Shown here: piece by piece, positions 7,568 through 14,966 of the stretch
Layout of the letters: each line of letters begins with the position of its first letter
Numbering within the stretch: position 1 is the stretch's first letter
From: Trebonia sp035294225
GTDB lineage: Bacteria > Actinomycetota > Actinomycetes > Streptosporangiales > Streptosporangiaceae
DNA: 51,904 nucleotides
NCBI GenBank assembly: GCA_035294225.1
Contig: DATGLH010000031.1
Span: forward strand, 1-51,904
Direction of reading: 5' to 3'
Translations under genes and position numbers: made by a program
The notes under the pieces: generated by a model
Seen by the model: only the letters and a program-made list of their open reading frames with translations
What the model was told of the DNA's origin: nothing
Database searches by the model: none

Positions 7568-7639
7568 TCAGCGCGCGGTCTGGCAGGCGACCGGCCTCCC
7601 GGGCCGGTTACCAAACCAAAACCAGAACCGCACGCGCAT
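7568..7639 (-). CDS. aromatic leader peptide (23 residues, RFWFWF) controlling aroF
   Basis: A 23-residue ORF begins MRVRFWFWFGN, with five consecutive Phe/Trp codons (TTC TGG TTT TGG TTT), and ends at TGA 7568. Its ATG lies exactly 7 nt after a TATGAT box (7647-7652), so the leader is probably translated from the first base of its own mRNA. A 7-bp hairpin (ACCGGCC/GGCCGGT) forms just after the aromatic codons, followed by the terminator hairpin. This is the layout of classical ribosome-mediated attenuation: stalling at scarce charged tRNA-Phe or tRNA-Trp would favour the alternative fold and read-through into aroF. The alternative pairing is inferred from complementary GGCC/CCGG-rich segments and was not computed. 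Confidence 0.85.
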   Translation of the reverse strand: MRVRFWFWFGNRPGRPVACQTAR

Positions 7640-7646
7640 GTACCGC

Positions 7647-7652
7647 ATCATA
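7647..7652 (-). promoter_or_regulatory. -10 box (TATGAT) of the aroF leader transcript
   Basis: TATGAT on the minus strand lies 7 nt before the leader-peptide ATG. No convincing -35 hexamer is seen at the right distance. It is one of several such leaderless signals in this window. Confidence 0.65.
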
Positions 7653-7768
7653 CCGAACCTAAGAGTGGCGCCTCTCGCGGCCTGCCGTCCCGGCCGCCCG
7701 CCGGCCTGCCGTCCCGGCCGCGCGCCGGGGACGGCCGCATGCGGCCCGGCGGGCGCCACGGGGGATGC

Positions 7769-9718
7769 TCAGAACCCGCCGTAGTACACGGTGATCGTGC
7801 TTCCGGCCGGCGCCGACCCGGACGGGCTGACGAGCAGGACCCTGTCCCCCGGGCCGAACCGGTGGCCGCTCACCTGGAAGCCGAGTTGCTGCAACTCCTG
7901 CTGCGCCTGCTCGAACGGCTGGCCGCGCAGGTCAGGGATCTGCACCTGCGGCGGGCCGCTCGATACGTAGACGGTGACCGACTGACCAGGCGCGACCGGG
8001 CTGCCGGGGGCGGGGGACTGCCGGACGATGATGCCCTGCGGCTGGTTGCTCTGTACCTGCACCTGGTTGAGCTGGATCTGGTTGCCTGCCGCCCATCCCT
8101 GGATTGCCCCGAAATCCTGCCCGCGCAGGTCGGGCAGTGCCATGCCGGCGACCTCGTCCACGTAGACGACGCGGTTCTGCGGCCAGGAGGTGCCCGCGGG
8201 CGGCGTCGTGCCCGCCACGCTCCCGATGGGGGCGCCGTCGACGCCGACCTGCTTCGGCGTGTCGCTCACCGTGAGCCCCGCGGCGCGCAGCACCGCGATC
8301 GCGTTGCGGAGCGGCTTCCCGGCCACCGGCGGCACCACGATCATGCGCGGCCCGGCGGAGACGGTGAGGATGATCGTCGCGCCCGGCAGCGCCCGCCCGG
8401 ACGGCGACGTGCTGACCACCTCGCCTTTCGGCACGGCGTTGTCGATGATCCGCGTGCCTACCCGCACGCCGAACCCGGCCTGGCGCAGCGCCGCCACGGC
8501 GGCCGCCTGCGACATCCCGCTCACCGGGGGCACCGCCATGTACCGTCCCGACGTCAGCCACCACCCGCCGAAGCAGACGGCGACCACGGCCACCGCCGCG
8601 GCCGCGAGGTACGCCAGCCGCCTGCTGAACAGCCAGCGCTGCAGGAACGGCTCGCGCCCGTAGTAGGCCGCCTCGCCGCCGTGGCCGGAACCGGGGTCAT
8701 AGCGGCCCGTGTCATAGCGGCCGGCGTCATGGCGCATGCCGTCGTAGCCGCCGTGCCCGGCCACGATCATCGTGTGCGAGCCGCCCGGCCCCGCGCCGAA
8801 CCCGGCCGGCGCGCCCTCGCCGGGAGAGGTGACGGCACCCCCCGCGGTGACGGCACCCCCCGCGGCGGTGACGGGGGCGCCGCCGCGCAGCGCCCGGACC
8901 GCGTGCAGGAACACGCCCGCGTCGGCTGGCCGCCGCTGCGGATCGCGGCTCGTCGCCGCGCGGACCAGCTGGTCGACGGCCGGCGGGATGTCCGCCACGA
9001 GCTCGCCGACGGGGGGAACGTCGGAGTTGACGTGCTTGTACGCGACCGCCAGCGGGGATTCGCCGGTGTGCGGCTGCCTGCCGGTGAGCATCTCGAACAG
9101 CATCACGCCGGCCGCGTACACGTCGGTGCGGACGTCGGTGACGCCTCCGGTGACCTGTTCCGGCGCGATGTAAGCGACCGTCCCGATGATCAGGCCCGCC
9201 CGGGTCTGCCCGGGCGCCGCCTGCGCCCTGGCCAGCCCGAAGTCCACGACCTTGACCCGCCCGTCCGCCGTGATCAGCACGTTCTCGGGCTTGACGTCCC
9301 GGTGTACGATCCCTGCCCGGTGCGCGGCCGCGAGCCCGGACAGGATCGGGTCCATGACATCGAACGCCTCGCCCCAGCTGAGCCAGCCCCGCTCCCGGAG
9401 CAGGCTGCGCAGCGTGCGCCCGGGGACGTACTCCATCGCCAGGTAGAGGTACTGGCCGTCTGATCCCTGGTCGAAGACCGCGACGACGTTGGGGTGAGAC
9501 AGCCGGGCGACCGACTTGGCCTCGCCGATGAACCTGCCCACGAAGTCGGCGTCCCGCGCCAGTTCCGCGTGCATCACCTTCAGTGCCACTTGCCGGTCAA
9601 GCCGGGTGTCCGTGGCGAGGTACACGGTGGCCATGCCGCCGTGCGCGATGCGGGAACGGACGTGGTACCGGCCGTCGAGCATCCGGCCGATGAGCGCGTC
9701 CGTGAGGACAGATTCCAT
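7769..9718 (-). CDS. PASTA-domain serine/threonine protein kinase (PknL-like)
   Basis: A 649-residue membrane kinase. The cytoplasmic kinase domain (about residues 17-275) has the glycine loop HGGMATVYLA, invariant K47 (VALKVMH), the catalytic loop HRDVKPEN, DFG and APEQ. A Gly/Tyr/Asp-rich linker (DAGRYDTGRYDPG) leads to one membrane helix (LAYLAAAAVAVVAVCFGGWWL). Four extracellular PASTA repeats follow, the last ending at the C-terminus; these bind peptidoglycan fragments. Start ATG 9718 (MESVLTDALIG) fits the family; an ORF extension of 41 residues upstream looks spurious. The nearby Rv2175c homologue (12204) is the known substrate type of mycobacterial PknL. It lies upstream of the aroF leader in the same orientation. 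Confidence 0.93.
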   Translation of the reverse strand: MESVLTDALIGRMLDGRYHVRSRIAHGGMATVYLATDTRLDRQVALKVMHAELARDADFVGRFIGEAKSVARLSHPNVVAVFDQGSDGQYLYLAMEYVPGRTLRSLLRERGWLSWGEAFDVMDPILSGLAAAHRAGIVHRDVKPENVLITADGRVKVVDFGLARAQAAPGQTRAGLIIGTVAYIAPEQVTGGVTDVRTDVYAAGVMLFEMLTGRQPHTGESPLAVAYKHVNSDVPPVGELVADIPPAVDQLVRAATSRDPQRRPADAGVFLHAVRALRGGAPVTAAGGAVTAGGAVTSPGEGAPAGFGAGPGGSHTMIVAGHGGYDGMRHDAGRYDTGRYDPGSGHGGEAAYYGREPFLQRWLFSRRLAYLAAAAVAVVAVCFGGWWLTSGRYMAVPPVSGMSQAAAVAALRQAGFGVRVGTRIIDNAVPKGEVVSTSPSGRALPGATIILTVSAGPRMIVVPPVAGKPLRNAIAVLRAAGLTVSDTPKQVGVDGAPIGSVAGTTPPAGTSWPQNRVVYVDEVAGMALPDLRGQDFGAIQGWAAGNQIQLNQVQVQSNQPQGIIVRQSPAPGSPVAPGQSVTVYVSSGPPQVQIPDLRGQPFEQAQQELQQLGFQVSGHRFGPGDRVLLVSPSGSAPAGSTITVYYGGF

Positions 9719-9839
9719 CGCGGACGATTCTACGGCGCGCCGCACAGGAGTTCGTGCCCTTAATGATTTTGTCAGCACTCCGCTGCTCCGGGCCCCGCCC
9801 CCCGCGTGCCCTGGGGTCCTGGCCGTACCCTTTGAATTC

Positions 9840-11093
9840 ATGGGTCATCCCGAACGGACGGTGGTTGCTGGCGCGGGCCTAGCCGGTTTCCGCACGGTGC
9901 AAGAGCTGCGGGCGCGCGGTTATGGCGGGCGGATCACGCTCGTCGGCGCGGAGGACCGCCCGCCCTACGACCGGCCCCCGCTGTCGAAGAAGGTGCTCAC
10001 CGAGGGGGCCGACCCGTCGCTGCACGCGGACTTCACGGCGCTGGACACTGATTTCCGCCCCGGCGAAACGGCGCTGGGCCTCGACCTGTCGCCATCCGGT
10101 CCCGCCCTGGTGACGGACCGCGGCAGGCACCCGTTCGACCGTCTGGTGGTGGCGACCGGCGCCACCCCCGTGGCGCTGCCCGGCCCGGGCCGGCAGCGCT
10201 TCCTGCGGACCTACGACGACGCGCTCGCGCTGCGCGCCCTGCTCCGGCCCGGCCTCCGGCTGGCGATCATCGGCGCCGGCTGGATCGGCGCCGAACTGGC
10301 GACCGCCGCCGCGGCGGCCGGCTGCCAGGTCACCGTCGTGGAGGCCGGCCCGGCGCCGCTTGCCTCCGCCCTCGGCGCCGAAACGGGCGCCTGGACCGCT
10401 CCCTGGTACGAACAGGCGGGAGTGGAGTTGCGCACCGGCGCCGCGGTCGAGTCCGTGGAACACGGCGGCCTCGCGCTGGCGGGCGGCGGCTGGCTGCCGG
10501 CCGATGAGGTCGTCACCGCCGTCGGGGTGCGCCCTGCCGTGACCTGGCTGGCCGGCTCCGGCATCGCGCTGGCCGGCTCCGCCGGGCCGGCTGGCCCCGA
10601 GGGCGCCCCGGCGGGCGGCGTGGCCGTCGACGCCCGCCTGCGCGCCTCGATGCCCGGCGTCTACGCAGCGGGGGACTGCGCCGCGTTCGAGTCCCTGCGG
10701 TTCGGCGGGCTGCTGCGGGTCGAGCACTGGGATGTGGCGCTGCACGCGCCCGAGGTGGTCGCGGCCAACATCACCGGCGGGGACGAGGTGTATGACCCGG
10801 TGCCGTACTTCTGGTCCGAGCAGTTCGGCCGGATGGTGCAGTACGCCGGCCACCACGGCGCCGCCGACCGGCTCGTCTGGCGCGGCGATCCGGCCGCGGC
10901 CGCGTGGGCGGCCTGCTGGGTCGCCGGAACCCACCCGTCCCCGCAGCGGCTGGTCGCCATGCTGACCGTGAACCGCCCCCGCGACCTGCTCCAGGGCCGC
11001 CGCGTGATCGCCGCCGGGACCCCGGTCGATCTCGCCGGCCTCGCCGACCCCGCGACCCCGCTCAAGGACGCCGCCGCCCGCCTCTCCGCCTAG
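9840..11093 (+). CDS. FAD/NAD-dependent ferredoxin reductase
   Basis: A 417-residue pyridine-nucleotide-disulfide-type oxidoreductase of the ferredoxin (rubredoxin) reductase group, which passes electrons from NAD(P)H to a ferredoxin for P450s or oxygenases. The FAD-binding motif VVAGAGLAGFRTVQEL is at the N-terminus, the DRPPLSK segment follows, the NAD-binding IIGAGWIGAELA is near residue 145, and the second FAD motif GVYAAGDCAAF is near residue 273. A C-terminal reductase domain ends the protein. ATG 9840 lies 8 nt after TACCCT, suggesting a leaderless start. It is divergent from the kinase. No ferredoxin or P450 gene lies nearby. Confidence 0.9.
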   Translation: MGHPERTVVAGAGLAGFRTVQELRARGYGGRITLVGAEDRPPYDRPPLSKKVLTEGADPSLHADFTALDTDFRPGETALGLDLSPSGPALVTDRGRHPFDRLVVATGATPVALPGPGRQRFLRTYDDALALRALLRPGLRLAIIGAGWIGAELATAAAAAGCQVTVVEAGPAPLASALGAETGAWTAPWYEQAGVELRTGAAVESVEHGGLALAGGGWLPADEVVTAVGVRPAVTWLAGSGIALAGSAGPAGPEGAPAGGVAVDARLRASMPGVYAAGDCAAFESLRFGGLLRVEHWDVALHAPEVVAANITGGDEVYDPVPYFWSEQFGRMVQYAGHHGAADRLVWRGDPAAAAWAACWVAGTHPSPQRLVAMLTVNRPRDLLQGRRVIAAGTPVDLAGLADPATPLKDAAARLSA

Positions 11094-11295
11094 CCGCGCC
11101 GCCCGCCGCCCCTGGGCCGCCTCTCACAGGTCCCCCGCGCCACACCAGCCTCTGGTGTCCCGCTCCGCGCACCTTACGACCACTTCGCTGTCCGAAATAT
11201 CCGGAAATGTCCATGCGAAAAGTGTGCGAAGTCCTTCTCGGCGGTCAGATCTGCCTGCATGCGCAAGCGTCGAATTGCGCGTATCGGACAGAGGT

Positions 11296-11311
11296 GCAAG
11301 ACTCAGCTTGC
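11296..11311. promoter_or_regulatory. candidate ArsR operator
   Basis: A perfect 5-bp inverted repeat (GCAAG/CTTGC) with a 6-nt spacer lies 30 bp before the SRPBCC gene, and it is nested in a wider CGGACA...TGTCCG repeat. The ArsR gene is second in this operon, so self-control from this site is plausible. Confidence 0.4.
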
Positions 11312-11340
11312 TGATTTGTCCGGAGCGAGGGAGGCGGCTC

Positions 11341-11775
11341 ATGGAAGACCGTATCGAACAGCGGATCACCGTAAGGGCGACACAGGACAAGGTGTGGCAA
11401 CTCGTCACGCGGCCCGGCTGGTGGCTGCCGGGCAGCGGCGCGGAGCCGGCCCGGGGTCCGGGGCGGGTCACCGTGGAGTACGGCGACGACCGCCGTCCCT
11501 ATGTCATCGAGGTGGTCCGCGTCGAGCCGCAAGGTTACGCGTCGTTCCGCTGGGCGAGCGCGTTCGGCGGCATTGACCCGGTGCCGGGCAAGTCCACCCT
11601 CGTCGAGTTCTACGTCCGGCCGACGGGAAATGAGGTTGAAGTGACCGTCGTGGAGAGCGGCTTCGCCTCGCTGGATCTGCCCGAGGCGCTGCGCGAAGAC
11701 GAATGGAAGGGCAACACGGGCGGATGGCAGTATGAGATGGCGGGGCTGCGGACTCGCGCCGAGCAGGAGCGGTGA
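11341..11775 (+). CDS. SRPBCC (START/AHSA1-like) domain protein
   Basis: A 144-residue protein of the SRPBCC hydrophobic-pocket fold. It begins IEQRITVRATQDKVWQLVTRPGWWLPG, the usual first strand and helix of AHSA1-like members, and ends with the long C-terminal helix LREDEWKGNTGGWQYEMAGLRTRAEQ. A GGGAGG site precedes ATG 11341. Its last 4 bp overlap the ArsR start (GTGA), so the two are translationally coupled. SRPBCC/ArsR pairs are common in actinobacteria; the bound ligand is unknown. Confidence 0.88.
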   Translation: MEDRIEQRITVRATQDKVWQLVTRPGWWLPGSGAEPARGPGRVTVEYGDDRRPYVIEVVRVEPQGYASFRWASAFGGIDPVPGKSTLVEFYVRPTGNEVEVTVVESGFASLDLPEALREDEWKGNTGGWQYEMAGLRTRAEQER

Positions 11776-12092
11776 CCGCGGACGTCGACCCGGACCGGGT
11801 GTTTGCCGCGCTTGCAGACCCGCGCCGCAGGGAACTGCTCGAACTGCTCGGCCGGACGCCGGGATGCAGCGCGAGCAGCCTCGCCGCCAGGCTGCCGGTG
11901 TCCCGGCAGGCGGTGGCTCAGCACCTGGCCGTGCTCGAGGACTCGCGCCTGGTGAGCCGGCGGCGCGCCGGCCGCGAGGTGCTGTTCAGCGTCCGGCCGG
12001 AAGGGCTCGCCGCCGCCGCGGACTGGCTGGCCGGCCGGGCGGCCGCCTGGCGCGAACGCCTGGAGTTCCTTAAGCGAGGCGGAGAGCGGTAA
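11772..12092 (+). CDS. ArsR-family winged-helix regulator
   Basis: A 106-residue ArsR-type regulator with FAALADPRRRELLELLGRTPGCSASSLAARLPVSRQAVAQHLAVLEDSRLV, the typical winged HTH, followed by the wing and a short C-terminal helix. No metal-binding Cys pair is visible in the recognition helix, so it is not a classical arsenic or zinc sensor. The start is a GTG that overlaps the stop of the SRPBCC gene. It probably represses its own operon, and the partner SRPBCC protein may sense or process the inducer. Confidence 0.9.
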   Translation: MTADVDPDRVFAALADPRRRELLELLGRTPGCSASSLAARLPVSRQAVAQHLAVLEDSRLVSRRRAGREVLFSVRPEGLAAAADWLAGRAAAWRERLEFLKRGGER

Positions 12093-12203
12093 TCGCTTAC
12101 CCGCCTCAACGGGCCGGACCGCCTGCCGACGCCGGGTGATATATGCATCTTCGGGGGAAATGTCGCTGGTTTGGGACCGACCGGGAGGTGGGAGATTGGT
12201 TTC

Positions 12204-12566
12204 GTGGCACAGATAGACCCTGCGACCGACGCTCTCGTCGGCGAATGGCTGTCACTCCCTGAGGTGGCCGCAAGGCTCAGCATCCCCTCCAGCCGGGTGA
12301 AGCAGTTGCTCCGTGACCGTAAGCTGCTTGCCGTGACGCGCCCGGACGGCGAGCGCGCCGTACCGGCGGCGTTCCTTGACGGATCGGCGATCGTCAAGGG
12401 GCTCTGCGGGACGCTGACGGTGCTGTTCGACTGCGGGTTCAACGAGGGGGAAGCGCTCCGCTGGCTGTTCACCGCCGACGAGACCCTGCCGGGGACGCCC
12501 ATCCAGGCGCTTTACAGGCACCGGGGCACCGAGGTCAACCGGCGCGCCCAGGCGCTCGCGTTCTGA
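12204..12566 (+). CDS. Rv2175c-family DNA-binding protein
   Basis: A 120-residue protein with an N-terminal winged HTH/excisionase-like domain (EWLSLPEVAARLSIPSSRVKQLLRDRKLLAV) and the conserved C-terminal domain (LCGTLTVLFDCGFNEGEALRWLFTADETLPGTPIQAL). In Mycobacterium the homologue Rv2175c is phosphorylated by PknL on an N-terminal threonine, which lowers DNA binding. Here Thr8 in IDPATDAL occupies a similar place, and a PknL-like kinase is encoded 2.5 kb away. GTG 12204 is chosen because GGGAG precedes it at a usable distance; an upstream ATG at 12171 would add eleven residues. The target DNA is unknown. Confidence 0.87.
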   Translation: MAQIDPATDALVGEWLSLPEVAARLSIPSSRVKQLLRDRKLLAVTRPDGERAVPAAFLDGSAIVKGLCGTLTVLFDCGFNEGEALRWLFTADETLPGTPIQALYRHRGTEVNRRAQALAF

Positions 12567-12594
12567 CCCCGGCGCGCCTGACGCGGTGCGGCGC

Positions 12595-12716
12595 CGCCTG
12601 AACGCGGCTCAGTAACCGGCCGCCTGAACGCGGCTCAGTATCGCCTGAGCGCGGCTCGGTATCGATCGCCTGAACGCGGCTCGGTATCGATCGCCTGAGC
12701 GCGGTCCAGCGCGGCC
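12595..12716. repeat. imperfect 21-26 bp tandem repeats upstream of metF
   Basis: Five units begin CGCCTGA(A/G)CGCGG at 12595, 12621, 12642, 12667 and 12692, with the consensus continuing CTCGGTATCGAT. Two more degenerate units run to about 12740. They fill the gap between the Rv2175c gene and the metF promoter. Spacings are irregular and nothing protein-coding is recognised. Confidence 0.85.
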
Positions 12717-12810
12717 TGAACCCGGGTCAGCGCGGCTGAGGCGGGCAGCGTCGACCGTAAATGTTGTGGCGGGACCACAGGAAAGCGGTCGGCAAGTTAT
12801 GCTTAGCCAC

Positions 12811-13965
12811 ATGCCGCCACGACCACGTCTCGTCCGCCGGGGACCGGGTGACGCGGCGCCGCGGCTGCGCGCCGCCGGCGCACCGCGGCTGCCGCGTCAG
12901 CGGGCCACCCGTGCCCCGCTGATCTCCGAGCTGCTCAAAGCGGGCGGCCGGTCCTTCTCGTTCGAGTTCATGCCGCCGAAAACGCAGCTCGAAGAGCAGC
13001 AACTATGGCGTGCCATCAGGCAACTCGAGCCCCTGAAGCCGACGTTCGTGTCGGTGACGTACGGTGCCGGCGGTTCCACGCGGGACCGGACGGTCCGGGT
13101 GACCGGGAAGATCGCGGCACAGACGTCGCTGACCCCGGTCGGGCATCTCACCGCCGTCAACCACTCGGTCGCCGAGCTCAGGCATGTGATCGGCTCGTAC
13201 GCTGACGTGGGGGTCCGCAACGTCCTCGCGCTGCGGGGCGACCCGCCCGGCAATCCGAACGCGGAGTGGGTCCCGCACCCGCGGGGCCTGCGTCATGCGG
13301 ACGAGCTTGTCCGGCTCGTCAAGTCGTCGGGCGACTTCTGCGTCGGTGTGGCGGCGTTCCCCGAACTGCACCCCCGCTCGCCGGACGCGGAGAGCGACAC
13401 CAGGTATTTCGTGGCCAAGTGCCGGGCCGGCGCGGATTTCGCGATCACCCAGATGTTCTTCTACGCCGAGGATTACCTCAGGCTCCGTGACCGGATCAGC
13501 CGGCAGGGGTGCGACGTGCCGGTCATCCCGGGGATCATGCCGGTCACCAGCCTGCGGGTGGTCGAGAAGGCGCTGGAGCTCGGCGGCTGCAAGGTGCCGC
13601 CGGACCTGCTCGACGAGCTGCGGAAGGCCGACGAGAAAGACGACAAGGCGGCGCTGCGGGAAATCGGCGTCGGCTACGCCGCCGCGCTGGCCGGCCGGCT
13701 GCTCGGCGAGGGCGCTCCCGGCCTGCACTTCTACACGCTTAACCGGTCGCGGGCGACGCGGGAGATCTACCAGCTGCTCGGGCTGGGCATGGGGGCGAGC
13801 GGGGCCGCGGGGGGACGAGGGGACCGCGGGTCCAGCGAGGGGGGGATGCGCGGGTCCCCCGAGGGGCCGATGGGGGGACGCGCGGTCCCCCCATCGGGGG
13901 GTTACCCGGAGGGCTTTGCCCCCGGGGGGGAACAGAGCGGCAGCTTTGCGCCCATCACGGCATAA
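12811..13965 (+). CDS. metF: 5,10-methylenetetrahydrofolate reductase
   Basis: MetF reduces methylene-THF to methyl-THF for methionine synthesis, using FAD. FSFEFMPPKT (residues 49-58) holds the catalytic Glu. VTYGAGGSTRDRT, LALRGDPPG, DFAITQMFFYAEDY and PVIPGIMPVTS are all conserved barrel motifs. The family core ends at REIYQLLGLG. The remaining 60 residues are Gly/Ser/Glu/Pro-rich, encoded by G-runs and a 13-bp perfect palindrome, and overlap the convergent GNAT gene by 64 bp. ATG 12811 is preferred over ATG 12799, because TATGCT at 12798-12803 is a -10 box exactly 7 nt upstream. Confidence 0.93.
   Translation: MPPRPRLVRRGPGDAAPRLRAAGAPRLPRQRATRAPLISELLKAGGRSFSFEFMPPKTQLEEQQLWRAIRQLEPLKPTFVSVTYGAGGSTRDRTVRVTGKIAAQTSLTPVGHLTAVNHSVAELRHVIGSYADVGVRNVLALRGDPPGNPNAEWVPHPRGLRHADELVRLVKSSGDFCVGVAAFPELHPRSPDAESDTRYFVAKCRAGADFAITQMFFYAEDYLRLRDRISRQGCDVPVIPGIMPVTSLRVVEKALELGGCKVPPDLLDELRKADEKDDKAALREIGVGYAAALAGRLLGEGAPGLHFYTLNRSRATREIYQLLGLGMGASGAAGGRGDRGSSEGGMRGSPEGPMGGRAVPPSGGYPEGFAPGGEQSGSFAPITA
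13867..13897. terminator. perfect 13-bp G6/C6 palindrome at the metF 3' end
   Basis: CCGATGGGGGGAC and its exact reverse complement flank GCGCG. It lies inside the extra tail of metF, just before the stop of the convergent GNAT gene, and could end transcription from both sides. It is one of a family of similar palindromes in this window. Confidence 0.65.
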
Positions 13966-14531
13966 GGCGGTTCGCCGCCGGAAAAGCGGAACCCTGTCAG
14001 CAGGTCGGTAAACCCGACTCCCCGGTACAGCCGCCGGGCGCGCGACTCGGCGTCGGCGGTAGACAGCACGGCGGTCCGCTCCGGCCGCCCCGAGGCCAGC
14101 CGGAGCAGCAGTTCGCGCCCGATGCCCATGCCCTGGTAGGCCGGCAGCACGTGCAGTTCGGCGACCTCGAAGGAGTCGTCGAGCCAGGCGGTCCCGCTGG
14201 CCCCTGGCGGGCCGCCGGAAGGTCCCGGGGACCTTCCGGCGGCGTAGGACGGCACCGCGAGCGCGTCGGCGACCACGTCGTGCCACCACTGGCCGGGCGC
14301 GCCGTGAAAGCCGTAGGTGAACCCGGCAAGCACGGTTCCCTGAGGAGCCCCCACAACCGCGGTCAGCGCGCGGAAGCCGGGGTTGGCGGCGTGCCGGTCG
14401 AGGATGGCCTCCCGCCCGGCCAGCATCCGTTCTGGCGGGTTCATCGCAGCCTTGTACACCGCGACGAACTCCCTGATCGCCGGCCGGAACTCGGCAGGCC
14501 CCAGTTCGCTGAACGTGACCATCGGCCTCAT
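13902..14531 (-). CDS. GNAT-family N-acetyltransferase
   Basis: A 209-residue GNAT enzyme. The acetyl-CoA binding segment VAELHVLPAYQGMGIGRELLLRLA (R/QxxGxG/A) is near residues 120-145, and the final strand VLSTADAESRARRLYRGVGF is typical. The middle WWHDVVADALAV loop is longer than usual, and the segment AAGRSPGPSGGPPGASG looks inserted. ATG 14531 lies 7 nt after TAAGCT, suggesting a leaderless start. The C-terminus runs into the G-rich metF tail. The acceptor substrate is unknown. Confidence 0.85.
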   Translation of the reverse strand: MRPMVTFSELGPAEFRPAIREFVAVYKAAMNPPERMLAGREAILDRHAANPGFRALTAVVGAPQGTVLAGFTYGFHGAPGQWWHDVVADALAVPSYAAGRSPGPSGGPPGASGTAWLDDSFEVAELHVLPAYQGMGIGRELLLRLASGRPERTAVLSTADAESRARRLYRGVGFTDLLTGFRFSGGEPPYAVMGAKLPLCSPPGAKPSG

Positions 14532-14801
14532 CCCTGCCAGCTTACTGGCATTACCGTTGGCTTATGGGGGATTGCCCGTCGTGATCTCGCGGTGAGCGCC
14601 AGCGTGGCATCGCCGGTCCTGGCCCAGGCCGCCGGGCCGCGCTCCGCCTCTGCCAGGCACTGCGACTCAGGCGCCAAGCCCGGCGGCCCGGTGCAAGACC
14701 GTCCCCGGCAAGGTCGTCGCGCGGCCGGGAGGGATGCGCGTCCGGAATGTCAGACCCCCCGTGTAGCTTCGAACGCGTCAGCAAATGGACTGGACACACC
14801 G

Positions 14802-14817
14802 GCGAACCTGTGTTCGA
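14802..14817. promoter_or_regulatory. LexA (SOS) box candidate
   Basis: The sequence reads GCGAACCTGTGTTCGA and matches the actinobacterial LexA box TCGAAC-N4-GTTCGA at 11 of 12 positions. It is about 150 bp upstream of the HEPN gene and 270 bp upstream of the divergent GNAT gene. TTCGAATATATG follows directly and could hold the -10 region. Confidence 0.6.
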
Positions 14818-14821
14818 ATAT

Positions 14822-14947
14822 ATGTGTGCGGACTCCGGCCGCTACGACCCCTGGCGGCCGGCTGCCGGCCGGGCGGAGCGTGGGGAAGCGCTTCGCCCGG
14901 CCGGGTCTCCCCGACGGGACGGGCTGCGGCAGAGGGCTAACAGCTGA
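14822..14947 (+). CDS. possible 41-residue ORF downstream of the LexA box
   Basis: ATG 14822 opens a 41-residue Arg/Gly-rich frame (MCADSGRYDPWRPAAG...) ending 19 bp before the HEPN start codon, just upstream of its ribosome binding site. It has no ribosome binding site of its own, and I recognise no family. It may be only the 5' leader of the HEPN mRNA. Confidence 0.25.
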   Translation: MCADSGRYDPWRPAAGRAERGEALRPAGSPRRDGLRQRANS

Positions 14948-14966
14948 TAGCTAAGGAGTGACGACC

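Noticed and set aside
12595..12740. CRISPR array
   Set aside because: Repeats are direct and tandem, with irregular 21-26 bp spacing, no unique spacers and no cas genes.
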